Assembly (NCBI GenBank): GCA_905182535.1
Contig: CAJJBZ010000003.1
Coordinates: forward strand, 62,001-126,000
DNA length: 64,000 bases
Reading direction: 5' to 3'
Source of the DNA: an uncultured Planktomarina sp.
Lineage (GTDB): Bacteria; Pseudomonadota; Alphaproteobacteria; Rhodobacterales; Rhodobacteraceae
Positions 44,837-54,009 of this stretch are shown here, in pieces (the first letter of the stretch is position 1; each line of letters starts with the position of its first letter). A program made the position numbers and the translations under genes. Below the pieces are notes generated by a model, which ran no database searches, had not been told where the DNA came from, and worked only from the letters and a program-made list of their open reading frames with translations.

Positions 44837-45908
44837 GAAACGTCCCAACCCTTCAAAAATGTGGGGCTATCTCGCACCAGTTTTAGCTGTGATTGCAACA
44901 ATGATCGGCGGCGGTGTGATGTTTGCCCTGCTTGGTAAGGACCCGTTTGAGGCGATTCGCACAATATTTTACGATCCCTTATTTTCAGAGTTTGCGTGGT
45001 ACTACCGACCACAGCTGTTGATTAAAGGTGCACCACTGATTTTAATTGCGATTGGCCTATCGATGGGGTTTCGTGCCGGTATTTGGAACATTGGGGCCGA
45101 AGGGCAATATATCATAGGCGCAATTTGTGGCGCAGGAGCAGCGCTTGCTGTTTATCCTTTTGACAGTGCTTTGATTTTCCCCGTCATGATCCTCTGCGGG
45201 GCCATTGGTGGTTTTGCTTGGGCCATGATCCCAGCAATCCTAAAAACTAAATTTGGTACCAATGAAATTTTGGTCAGCCTGATGCTAGTCTATGTAGCTG
45301 AGCAACTACTGGCCTCTATGTCATTGGGGTTAATGAAAAATCCTGAAGGTTTTGGATTCCCTGGATCGCGCAACCTTCAGCAATATGCAAGTGCACACAA
45401 TGCCGAGCTTTGGGCGGGCTCTGGCATACATTTGGGAGTAGTTTTTGCCCTAATTGCCGTGATCTTTTCTTACATCATGCTGGCGCGGCATCAAATGGGC
45501 TTCCATATCCGCTTGACGGGCGAAAGCCCCAAGGCCGCAAAGTTTGCTGGGGTTAATCCCAATAAACTCGTGATCTATTGCCTAGGCTTTAGTGGCGCAT
45601 TGGCCGGGCTTGCAGGCATGTTCGAAGTGGCGGGCCCTAGCGGGCAGATTAGTATTGATTTTAACGTGGGCTATGGATTTACTGCGATAATCGTAGCATT
45701 TTTGGGACGGCTTAACCCCTTCGGCATAATGCTCGCAGGGCTACTGATGGCACTTACTTATATTGGCGGTGAGATTGCGCAATCCAGCCTTGGCCTGCCG
45801 TCAGCGGCTATTCAAGCGTTTCAGGGCATGCTGTTATTCTTTATTCTTGCTCTCGACATGCTTACAAACTTCAAAATAAAATTAGTCAATGCGGAGGTGC
45901 GCACATGA
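44823..45908 (+). CDS. Nucleoside/purine ABC transporter permease (first)
   Basis: Inner-membrane permease of 361 residues with multiple hydrophobic helices. The family signature is GFRAGIWNIGAEGQYIIGAI and KTKFGTNEILVSLML, typical of the permease partner of BMP binding proteins. It overlaps the ATPase gene by 14 bases, and the second permease follows after 49 bases. Confidence 0.9.
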   Translation: MLRLEKRPNPSKMWGYLAPVLAVIATMIGGGVMFALLGKDPFEAIRTIFYDPLFSEFAWYYRPQLLIKGAPLILIAIGLSMGFRAGIWNIGAEGQYIIGAICGAGAALAVYPFDSALIFPVMILCGAIGGFAWAMIPAILKTKFGTNEILVSLMLVYVAEQLLASMSLGLMKNPEGFGFPGSRNLQQYASAHNAELWAGSGIHLGVVFALIAVIFSYIMLARHQMGFHIRLTGESPKAAKFAGVNPNKLVIYCLGFSGALAGLAGMFEVAGPSGQISIDFNVGYGFTAIIVAFLGRLNPFGIMLAGLLMALTYIGGEIAQSSLGLPSAAIQAFQGMLLFFILALDMLTNFKIKLVNAEVRT

Positions 45909-45957
45909 CCCACATGCGAAGTAGCCGATCAACTCAATCTAAGCAAAGCGGCCTGTT

Positions 45958-46890
45958 ATGGACCTAAGCGCCATTAGCCCAACCCTACTTGTGGCATCAT
46001 TGATGGTGGCAGCCACGCCAATCTTACTGGCGGCCATTGGAGAATTAGTAGTGGAAAAATCAGGCGTCCTCAATCTTGGGGTTGAGGGCATGATGATTAT
46101 GGGAGCCATCTCTGGATTTGCAGCAGCAGTTTTGACCGGATCACCGATGGTTGGCTTTCTCTGTGCGGCACTTGGGGGGGCAGCACTTTCGATTATTTTC
46201 GCCATTCTCACACAATACTTCCTATCCAATCAGGTAGCTACAGGCTTGGCGCTAACACTGTTTGGCCTAGGGCTATCAGCCATGCTGGGCCAAAGTTACG
46301 TGGGGATTAAACCTCCAGTTTCAGCAAAGCTGGAACTGCCTTTAATTAGTGATATTCCAGTGATGGGCCCAATCCTTTTTTCCCATGATTTCACCGTTTA
46401 TGCCGCACTTACATTGGTAGCAGGCGTGTGGTGGTTTTTAAAATATACTCGGGGCGGCTTAATTCTACGAGCAGTGGGTGAAAGCCATGATGCAGCCCAT
46501 GCATTGGGCTATAAAGTTGTGCGTGTGCGAATTCTTGCTATTATGTTTGGTGGAGCCTGTGCCGGGCTTGGGGGTGCCGCGCTTTCGCTGGTGCGAGTGC
46601 CACAATGGACCGAAGGTATGACCGCAGGCTCGGGCTGGATTGCGCTGGCAATCGTCGTGTTTGCAAGTTGGAAACCCGCACGAGTGCTCCTGGGTGCCTA
46701 CCTTTTTGGCGGGGTCGCCGTCTTGCAGCTAAATCTTCAGGCTGCAGGAGTGTCAATTCCAGTTGAGTATTTGTCAATGTCCCCTTATCTAATAACTATC
46801 ATAGTGCTGGTAGTGATGTCTGCTAATCGCTCAAAATTAGTACTGAATGCACCCGCGGCCCTAGGCCGTGTGTTCCACGCCTCACGCTGA
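45958..46890 (+). CDS. Nucleoside/purine ABC transporter permease (second)
   Basis: Shorter permease of 310 residues. The conserved region is IGELVVEKSGVLNLGVEGMM near residues 24-43, then VATGLALTLFGLGLSA and a C-terminal GGVAVLQLNLQAAG. It pairs with the preceding permease to form the membrane channel. The order ATPase, permease, permease, binding protein is the standard layout. Confidence 0.9.
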   Translation: MDLSAISPTLLVASLMVAATPILLAAIGELVVEKSGVLNLGVEGMMIMGAISGFAAAVLTGSPMVGFLCAALGGAALSIIFAILTQYFLSNQVATGLALTLFGLGLSAMLGQSYVGIKPPVSAKLELPLISDIPVMGPILFSHDFTVYAALTLVAGVWWFLKYTRGGLILRAVGESHDAAHALGYKVVRVRILAIMFGGACAGLGGAALSLVRVPQWTEGMTAGSGWIALAIVVFASWKPARVLLGAYLFGGVAVLQLNLQAAGVSIPVEYLSMSPYLITIIVLVVMSANRSKLVLNAPAALGRVFHASR

Positions 46891-46915
46891 GGCCTTTTAA
46901 CTGGGGGAAAAACTA

Positions 46916-47998
46916 ATGAAATTGAAATCCATTCTGGCCATCGCTTTGCTGGCTATGACAGCGGCCACAGGCACGCTGGCGGACACAACCAAAGTCGGTT
47001 TTGTCTACGTAGGCCCCGTCGGTGACGGCGGCTGGACATATGAGCACGACAAAGGCCGCGAAGCGGTTGTAGCTGCTTTTGGTGATAAAGTTGAAACCAT
47101 GTACGTCGAAAGTGTTCCAGAAGGTCCAGACGCTGAACGCGTTATGACCGACATGGCGCTGAAAGGTGCGGATCTAATTTTCACAACCTCCTTTGGCTAT
47201 ATGGACCAAACAATCAATGTTGCGGCCAAATTCCCAAATGTGAAATTTGAGCATGCCACAGGTTATAAACAATCTGACAATGTGTCTGTTTACTCTGCAC
47301 GCTTCTATGAAGGCCGTGCGGTCCAAGGCCACATTGCCGGTCACATGACCAAATCAAACATCGTAGGCTATATTGGCTCCTTCCCGATTCCAGAAGTAAT
47401 TCGAGGCATCAACGCAGCCTATATTCATGCCAAAGCTGTAAACCCTGATGTTCAGTTCAAAATTATCTGGGCATACACTTGGTTTGACCCAACAAAAGAA
47501 GCAGATGCCGCAAAAGTTCTGATCGAACAGGGCGCGGATGTTGTGTTGCAACATACAGACTCCACTGCTCCGCAAGCCGCAGCGCAAGCCGCAGGCAACG
47601 TGATCACGTTTGGCCAAGCCTCCGATATGGCTGCCTACGGTCCAAAGCCACGTGTGTCTTCCATCATCGACAACTGGGGGCCTTACTACATAGCCCGCAC
47701 ACAAGCGGTTATGGACGGCACATGGGCCTCTACAAGTACTTGGGATGGTATTGGAGCTGGAATGGTTGGCATTGGCGAAATCACAAGTGCGGTTCCGGCA
47801 GATGTGAAAGCCTCCGCTGAGGCGCTGCGTGACAGCTTAGCAGACGGATCTTACCACGCATTTACAGGTCCTTTAAATAAGCAAGACGGTTCTGTTTGGT
47901 TAAAGGCTGGTGAAACAGCAGCAGATTATGCTGGACCTGAAGGCCTGGCTGAAATGGGTTTCTACCTTGAAGGTCTTGATAGCGAAGTGCCTAACTAA
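46916..47998 (+). CDS. BMP-family (PnrA-like) purine nucleoside-binding protein
   Basis: Periplasmic substrate-binding protein of 360 residues with a clear signal peptide (about residues 1-22, cleavage near TLA-DTTKV). The mature protein begins KVGFVYVGPVGDGGWTYEHD, the BMP family start, where an aromatic residue and Asp contact the nucleobase and ribose. IFTTSFGYMDQ and GADVVLQHTDSTAPQAA are also family text. It is the last gene of the cassette and is followed by a strong terminator. A GGGGG ribosome site precedes the ATG. Confidence 0.92.
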   Translation: MKLKSILAIALLAMTAATGTLADTTKVGFVYVGPVGDGGWTYEHDKGREAVVAAFGDKVETMYVESVPEGPDAERVMTDMALKGADLIFTTSFGYMDQTINVAAKFPNVKFEHATGYKQSDNVSVYSARFYEGRAVQGHIAGHMTKSNIVGYIGSFPIPEVIRGINAAYIHAKAVNPDVQFKIIWAYTWFDPTKEADAAKVLIEQGADVVLQHTDSTAPQAAAQAAGNVITFGQASDMAAYGPKPRVSSIIDNWGPYYIARTQAVMDGTWASTSTWDGIGAGMVGIGEITSAVPADVKASAEALRDSLADGSYHAFTGPLNKQDGSVWLKAGETAADYAGPEGLAEMGFYLEGLDSEVPN

Positions 47999-48020
47999 AA
48001 TACAGATCCTTAATTAGATT

Positions 48021-48049
48021 AAAAAAGGGGGCCTCTGGCCTCCTTTTTT
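48021..48049 (+). terminator. Terminator of the xdh-purine transport operon
   Basis: AAAAAAGGGGGCC, loop TCT and GGCCTCCTTTTTT form a stem of about 13 bp with one G-T pair, ending in a T-run. It begins 22 bases after the stop of the binding-protein gene. The symmetric A and T runs could make it work on both strands. Confidence 0.9.
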
Positions 48050-48087
48050 GCTTTTAGATTGCTAATATCTATGAACTTATTGCATTT

Positions 48088-49164
48088 ATGTTGGATTATC
48101 TGATCATAGGCGGTGGTATAGCCGGTATTTCAGTGGCAGCTAGGCTGTCCGAGCATGGCAACTGCCTTGTGTTAGAACGCGAAGCCCATCTGGCATATCA
48201 TTCGTCAGGCAGATCTGCTGCACTTTACGAGGAAAATTATGGTAGCCCCTCTACCGTCGCCCTAGCCAAGGCTGGGCGCAGCGATTGGGATGACCTTCTC
48301 AATGAGGTGCTTAGCCCGCGCGGTTTTATGTTAGTCTGTCTACGCGGAGAAGAAGAGCAGTTTGAAGCGGACCGCCTTCATATGGGTCTAACTGAAACAA
48401 CCATGGCTGAAGCCAAGGCAATGGTGCCAATATTAAACATAAATGATGTCGTCCGAACTGCAGTCAGCAAAATTGCCCAAGATATCGACACAGATTTGAT
48501 GCTGCAACGGTTTGCGCGACTACTGCGCGATAATGGTGGAAAAGTCGAAACCAATCAAGCAGTACAGACCATCAAAAAGGTTGCAGGAGGCTGGGAAATT
48601 ACCACCAACCAAGGTCAATTCACTGCCCGAAAATTGATCAATGCGGCTGGTGCGTGGGGAGACGAAATTGCAAAGATGGCAAGTATTCCAAAGATAGGCC
48701 TTGAGCCTATGCGGCGTAGTGTAGCGCGTTTGGCACCTCCCGGTGGTTTGGACGTAAAATCGTGGCCAATGCTGTTTGGCCCGGGCGAGCGCTGGTATGC
48801 GAAGGCGGATGCGGGCGCGTTGATCGTGTCACTAGCCGAGGAAACCGCTAGCCCACCAATGGATGCGTGGGCACACGATATAGATTTAGCCGAGGCTTTG
48901 GCGCGTTATCAAGACTATGTGACTGAACCCGTCACTCGGCCAATATCTTCTTGGGCTGGTCTCCGCACCTTCGCGCCCGACCGCAATCTCGTATTGGGGC
49001 CAGCACCTCAGGAAAATAGTTTTGTCTGGGTGGTTGGCCAAGGCGGTTACGGTTTTTTTACCGCCCCTGGAGCTTCAAAATTCGTGGCTGATACGATTCT
49101 AGGTAATACGCCGGCTCTGACCACTGAGGTCATAGCTGAGTTAAGCCCAAACCGTTTTTACTAA
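48088..49164 (+). CDS. FAD-dependent amino-acid oxidoreductase (DAO family)
   Basis: D-amino-acid oxidase/glycine oxidase-fold protein of 358 residues. The dinucleotide motif LIIGGGIAGISVAARL lies at residues 5-20, followed by the FAD-contacting HSSGRSAALYEENYG; the C-terminal GQGGYGFFTAPG completes the FAD site. Likely oxidises a D- or N-methyl amino acid; the substrate is not predictable. It is separated by a terminator from the purine cassette and converges with the DMGDH-like gene. Confidence 0.85.
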   Translation: MLDYLIIGGGIAGISVAARLSEHGNCLVLEREAHLAYHSSGRSAALYEENYGSPSTVALAKAGRSDWDDLLNEVLSPRGFMLVCLRGEEEQFEADRLHMGLTETTMAEAKAMVPILNINDVVRTAVSKIAQDIDTDLMLQRFARLLRDNGGKVETNQAVQTIKKVAGGWEITTNQGQFTARKLINAAGAWGDEIAKMASIPKIGLEPMRRSVARLAPPGGLDVKSWPMLFGPGERWYAKADAGALIVSLAEETASPPMDAWAHDIDLAEALARYQDYVTEPVTRPISSWAGLRTFAPDRNLVLGPAPQENSFVWVVGQGGYGFFTAPGASKFVADTILGNTPALTTEVIAELSPNRFY

Positions 49165-49176
49165 GTACAGATAAGC

Positions 49177-49205
49177 TGCATGTGCGAGAAGGTCACACAC
49201 ATGCA
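49177..49205. terminator. Hairpin between two convergent genes
   Basis: TGCATGTG (49177-49184) pairs perfectly with CACATGCA (49198-49205) around a 13-base loop, between the FAD oxidase stop and the DMGDH-like stop. There is no T-run, so a terminator role is possible but unproven. Confidence 0.4.
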
Positions 49206-49208
49206 CAT

Positions 49209-51708
49209 TCATCCATCCAAGCGAATATTTAGGTTTTTTGGATCATATGGGCTATCCTCTACTACTTCGCAATTCCAAAGCTGATCGTGCATTTTAACCT
49301 TTAATTTTGTCCCCGGAACTGCCAACTCTGGCGTAAGGTAGCCCATCCCAATCGATTTATCAAAATGCACCGAATAACCACCAGAGGTAAGGCGACCCAC
49401 CCGCTTCTCCCCGTTATACAACACCTCACGACCCCAAGGGTCTGCATCACTTGGACCATCTATCAAAAGCGTGCAGCATTTCACTCGAACGCCAAGAGCC
49501 TCCATCTCGGCTTTGCCATGAAACTCTTTCGACAGATCCACAAAGCGCAGAAGGTCTGCCTCAAACGGAGTTGCGTCACGACCTAATTCAGTGCCAAATG
49601 CACGGTACGATTTTTCTTGGCGCAGCCAGTTTTGCGCTCGCGCGCCCACAAGTTTCAACCCATGTTTCTTGCCAGCTTTCTCAAGTAAGTCGAATAAGTA
49701 GTTTTGCATCTCCATCGGGTGATGCAACTCCCAGCCTAGTTCGCCCGTATAGGCCACTCGAATTGCATTGACCGGGCACATACCAAGCTCAATCTGCTTC
49801 GCAGAAAGCCATGGGAACCGCTTATTAGATAGGGCAGTCGTAGGATCAGAGTCATTGATGATATCTGACAAAAGCGCGCGGGATTTAGGTCCTGCTATAG
49901 CAAAGACGCCCCATTGCGTAGTCACATCTTGCATCTCTATACGGCCAAAGTCTGACTCTTTGTCTTCGATGGCCTTTTTTAGGTAATCTTGATCATAGGC
50001 GGTCCATGCGCCAGCAGAGACCAGATAATATTCATCCTGAGACAGCCTCACGATGGTATATTCAGTGCGTGTAGTTCCATGACCAGTCAGCGCATAGGTA
50101 AGATTTATCCGGCCAATACGCGGTAATTTATTACAGGTGAACCAATCTAAGAACGCAGTGGCGCCCGGGCCTTTTAATATATGTTTGGTAAATGCGGTTG
50201 CATCAACAAGCCCCACACCTTCGCGAATAGCCTTAGCCTCATTGACAGCATATTGCCACCAGCCTCCACGGCGAAAGCTACGGGAGTTTTCATCAAAACC
50301 TTCGGGTGCATCTAGTGGGCCAAAGTAATTAGGGCGTTCCCAACCATTCACCCAACCAAATTGTGCTCCACGGTCCTTTTGACGATCGTAAGCGGGCGAC
50401 GTGCGGAGCGGACGAGCCGCCGGGCGTTCTTCATCCGGGTAGTGCAAAACATAAACGTGATCGTAGCATTCCTCGTTTTTGCGCATAGCAAATTCGGTGG
50501 TCATCCAATCACCGTAGCGTTTCGGATCAAGGCTGGCCATGTCAATCTCGGCCTCCCCATCCACCATCATTTGCGCCATGTAATAGCCCAGTGCCACCAG
50601 CGGCTGTAATGCCAAAGCTAAAACCTTCCGCCAGCCACATATTGCGCAGCCCCGGCGCTGGGCCAACCAAAGGATTACCGTCGGGGGTGTAGCAAATGGG
50701 CCCATTAAAATCATCTTTAAGCCCACTTTCCTCACAGGACGGAACTCGATGGATCATCGCCATATATTGCTCTTCGATCCGCTCCAATGCCAATGGAAAG
50801 AGATCCGCCCTAAAGCTCTCAGGCACCCCATGTTCAAACCGCGCAGGAGCACCTATCTCGTAGACCCCAAGAATCCAGCCACCACGCTCTTCACGGACAT
50901 AACTTTGTGAATCTGCATCACGGATAACCGGATGCTCTGGATTGCCAGTAGCGCGATATTTCATCAGAGCGGGGTCTTTTTCCAACACCACGAATTGATG
51001 CTCAACCGGGATAGCTGGAATCTTGATACCTAGCATTCTAGCGGTGCGTTGTGCATGGTTACCCGAAGCAGTCACTACATGCTCAGCCTGAATTACCACC
51101 TGCTCGTCAGAAGCAACAAGATTGCCACCCTTTTCGACCATTTTTGTACATGTCACATCCCAATGGGTGCCAGTCCATTCAAAGCTATCAGCCTGCCACC
51201 TACGTTCAATAGCAACACCCAGCTGGCGAGCTCCCTTAGCCATGGCCATGGTCACATCAGCAGGATTAATATAGCCATCAGTATCATGATATAGGGCACC
51301 CTTAAGGTCATCAGTCCGGATTAAGGGCCATTTTTGTTTGATTTCATCAGGTGTCATAAAGACATAGGGCACGCCACACGTCTCAGCGGTAGACGCATAG
51401 AGCTTATACTCGTCCATCCGCTCATCGGTCTGCGCCATGCGTAAATTTCCCACGACAGCAAAACCGGCATTTAAACCAGTTTCATCTTCAAGACCTTTAT
51501 AAAAATCAACTGAATATTTGTGGATATGCGTAGTAGCATAGGACATGTTGAACAAAGGCAAAAGCCCCGCAGCATGCCATGTGGATCCAGACGTCAGCTC
51601 ATCACGTTCTATGAGCATAGTATCCCAGCCGCGTTTTCCCAAATGGTAGGCAATGGATGTACCAACCGCACCACCACCAATAACCAAAGCTTTTACTTGC
51701 GTCTTCAT
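49209..51708 (-). CDS. Dimethylglycine/sarcosine dehydrogenase-type FAD protein with GcvT domain (frameshifted)
   Basis: Two-domain enzyme of about 832 residues. The N-terminal DAO domain has GGGAVGTSIAYHLGKRGW and SGSTWHAAGLLP, with the His near the usual flavin attachment site. The C-terminal half is a GcvT-like folate domain (EGVGLVDATAFTKHILKG, AYTGELGWELHHP). It demethylates dimethylglycine, sarcosine or a relative and passes the methyl group to tetrahydrofolate. The start is at 51708 with a GGAG ribosome site. One extra base in CCC 50587-50589 breaks the frame at AGGTGYYMAQMMVDG. In marine Roseobacters such genes serve glycine-betaine catabolism (context inference). Confidence 0.9.
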
Positions 51709-52252
51709 CGCGAACGACTCCTTTACACGTTGCGCATACATTGCCCGAAGTCACTCCAAAATAGGAAGACTTGCCGACCTCCCAGTTGCAAAAACCGACC
51801 TTGGAACATTTTTCACCGCTGCGTGGTGTGGATTTTAAAAACATTTCTGTTGGGCAATGTAAGGGCGCAATGTGCCAGTTAAGATGATCAACACGCACCC
51901 GCAGCGAATGTCTGCTTAACCGCCATAGAGCACCCCTTAGTGTCCACTATCAATGGCGAAGACTAACCCATTAAAATCTGCGCAGTTAAGCGGGGAACAC
52001 CGGACGCTTGCGCTTGAATGCCGAATAGGTATTACATCAATAAATTTACTAATATTTGGAATTCTGTTCACAAGAGCATCTACTTTTGTGCGTGCGGTGT
52101 GTTTCTAAGTTGCCAAGCTAATAAAGTTGGCACTTTAACAAGTTCCATTCATGCAGGACTTTTACAGAGTTAGTCCACTTCGAAAATACTAAAAAACTGT
52201 AATTCTAGCCTCATGCAACCATATTGACAGCTTAAATATTTACTGGACTGCC
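51709..52252. other. Long intergenic region, AT-rich
   Basis: About 540 bases between two minus-strand genes, with no convincing coding frame or RNA gene. An imperfect inverted repeat, AAGTTGCCAA at 52107-52116 and TTGGCA at 52127-52132, is visible. It is the boundary between the higher-GC left part and the more AT-rich catabolic block to the right, and must hold the promoter of the DMGDH-like gene. Confidence 0.5.
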
Positions 52253-53281
52253 TCACTTTAGTTTTGTTTGGCTAGACCTATATGTCGGCAAAATATCATC
52301 TGCATAGGCAGTGGCCTCGTAAACGCCACGAGCAATAGCACGACTTAAGCAGACTGCAGAAGCAGCGCCTAAATCACGAAACATATTATAATCTACAGCG
52401 CCTATGGTAGTTGAAACACCAAAAATTAAATCACCATCAAGAGGCGTATGCGACGGAATAATAGCACGCGCCATTCCATCATGCGCCGTAACGGCTAGGC
52501 GATGGCATTGAGTTTTACTCAAAGGCGCATCGGTGGCAACAATTGCTATCGTCGTATTGGACATCTCAGCATTGAAAACCATCATCGCAGCTTCTTTTAG
52601 ACTTTGTTTTCCATCAAAGTTAGCATGCTCAGGGTCAACGCCCATACCACCAAATTCACCATCCACTTCAAAAGGCGCTGCCCAAAAATGTTTGCCACTA
52701 GCACTGGTAACGCTGCCCATAGGATTGGCCACAACTAAGGCTCCCACCGTATAGCCATTTTCCAAAATAATAGAAGCTGAACCTAAACCACCCTTTTGCA
52801 TTGCAGCCAGCGCACCCGTTCCTGCACCCACCGTACCAAGAAGAAAATCACATGACGCAGCCTTGAGTGCTTTAAGTCCAAGTTCACGGTATGGATTTTC
52901 CACCCAATCCTTGTTGCCACCATTAATTAAATCAAAAATGATTGCACCGGGTACTATTGGAACCCGCATCGGACCTACTGGGAAACCCCGACCCATTTCT
53001 CGCAAGCCATCCATAACACCAGAACACGCATCAAGGCCAAACGCTGATCCACCAGACAAGACAAGTGCATCAATTTGATCAACGGTTTTATCCGGTGCTA
53101 ACAAATCAGTTTCTTTAGTTCCGGGAGCCCCACCCATCACATGTACACTGGCCATAAAAGGCTTGTCTCCAACCAGAACTGTAGTACCAGTCTTAAAAAA
53201 ATCTACTTGGGAATTGCCAACCCGTAGCCCGGCAACATCTGTTATTAAATTTCTTAGACCTGGTTTAGATACAGCGGCCAC
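52253..53281 (-). CDS. P1 (S58/DmpA) family peptidase, aminopeptidase/beta-aminopeptidase-like
   Basis: N-terminal-nucleophile-fold hydrolase of 342 residues. It is made as one chain and cleaved autocatalytically into alpha and beta subunits; DmpA/BapA relatives release N-terminal D-, L- or beta-amino acids from peptides and amides. Matching text: LITDVAGLRVGN at the start, DALVLSGGSAFGLDA, GTVGAGTGALAAMQKGGLGS and ALVVANPMGSV. GTG 53281 is preferred: GGAGG lies six bases upstream, whereas TTG 53287 touches that site. The start overlaps the SDR gene. Last gene of the operon. Confidence 0.86.
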   Translation of the reverse strand: MAAVSKPGLRNLITDVAGLRVGNSQVDFFKTGTTVLVGDKPFMASVHVMGGAPGTKETDLLAPDKTVDQIDALVLSGGSAFGLDACSGVMDGLREMGRGFPVGPMRVPIVPGAIIFDLINGGNKDWVENPYRELGLKALKAASCDFLLGTVGAGTGALAAMQKGGLGSASIILENGYTVGALVVANPMGSVTSASGKHFWAAPFEVDGEFGGMGVDPEHANFDGKQSLKEAAMMVFNAEMSNTTIAIVATDAPLSKTQCHRLAVTAHDGMARAIIPSHTPLDGDLIFGVSTTIGAVDYNMFRDLGAASAVCLSRAIARGVYEATAYADDILPTYRSSQTKLK

Positions 53282-54005
53282 CGTCAACCTCCAGCGCTAC
53301 TCCAGTTATCATACTGGCCTCATCTGAACATAAAAAACAGGCAGCGTTGCCCATATCTTCTGGGGTCGAGAACCGACCAAGTGGGATCGTTGATAAAAAT
53401 TTTGCGCGGATTTCAGGTGTGTCTTCCCCCATGAATGACTTCAACAGCGGGGTCTCACCTGCAACTGGATTAATTGCATTAACACGGATTCCCGAAGGCG
53501 CAAGTTCAACCGCCATCCCCTTCGTCGCAGTAATCATCCAGCCCTTTGACGCATTGTACCATGTGAGGCGTGGCCTTGGCGACACTCCTCCAGTCGACGC
53601 TACGTTCAGTATTGCGCCGCAGCCACGCTCCTTGAAGTAAGGAACAAATGCCTGCGCAGTTAAGTACACTGACTTTATATTAACGTTGTAAACTTTCTCA
53701 AAATCAGCACTTGTTATGTCTTCCAACGCCAGAGGCAAATGAGTGGCGCCTGCATTGTTCACTAAAATATCCAAGTGCCCAAGCGCACTTAAAGCAATAT
53801 TTTTCATTGCAAGAACGCTGTCCCAATCAGACACGTTACAAAGTTGAGCAATACCCCCAATTTCAGCAGCGATAGCTTGCGCACCCTCTATATTAAGATC
53901 GGCAACAAGAACCTGAGCGCCTTCAGCGGCAAATTTTCGGGCAATACCCGCACCAAAACCGGATGCACCACCAGTTACGATTGCAGTTTTTCCTTTAAGT
54001 CTCAT
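53265..54005 (-). CDS. Short-chain dehydrogenase/reductase
   Basis: Classical SDR of 246 residues from the ATG at 54005. Cofactor motif TGGASGFGAGIARK near residue 9, an acidic residue (VADLN) favouring NAD, NNAGAT, catalytic Ser in NVASTGG and WYNASKG giving the Tyr-x-x-x-Lys pair. It probably oxidises an alcohol released by the pathway, upstream of the aldehyde dehydrogenase encoded next door. The start is four bases beyond the aldehyde dehydrogenase stop; an ATG at 54017 overlapping it is also possible. Confidence 0.9.
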   Translation of the reverse strand: MRLKGKTAIVTGGASGFGAGIARKFAAEGAQVLVADLNIEGAQAIAAEIGGIAQLCNVSDWDSVLAMKNIALSALGHLDILVNNAGATHLPLALEDITSADFEKVYNVNIKSVYLTAQAFVPYFKERGCGAILNVASTGGVSPRPRLTWYNASKGWMITATKGMAVELAPSGIRVNAINPVAGETPLLKSFMGEDTPEIRAKFLSTIPLGRFSTPEDMGNAACFLCSDEASMITGVALEVDGGRCI

Positions 54006-54009
54006 AAAG

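Noticed and set aside
52107..52132. Inverted repeat as a terminator or attachment site
   Set aside because: Only six perfect pairs with a bulged extension, no T-run and no integrase nearby.
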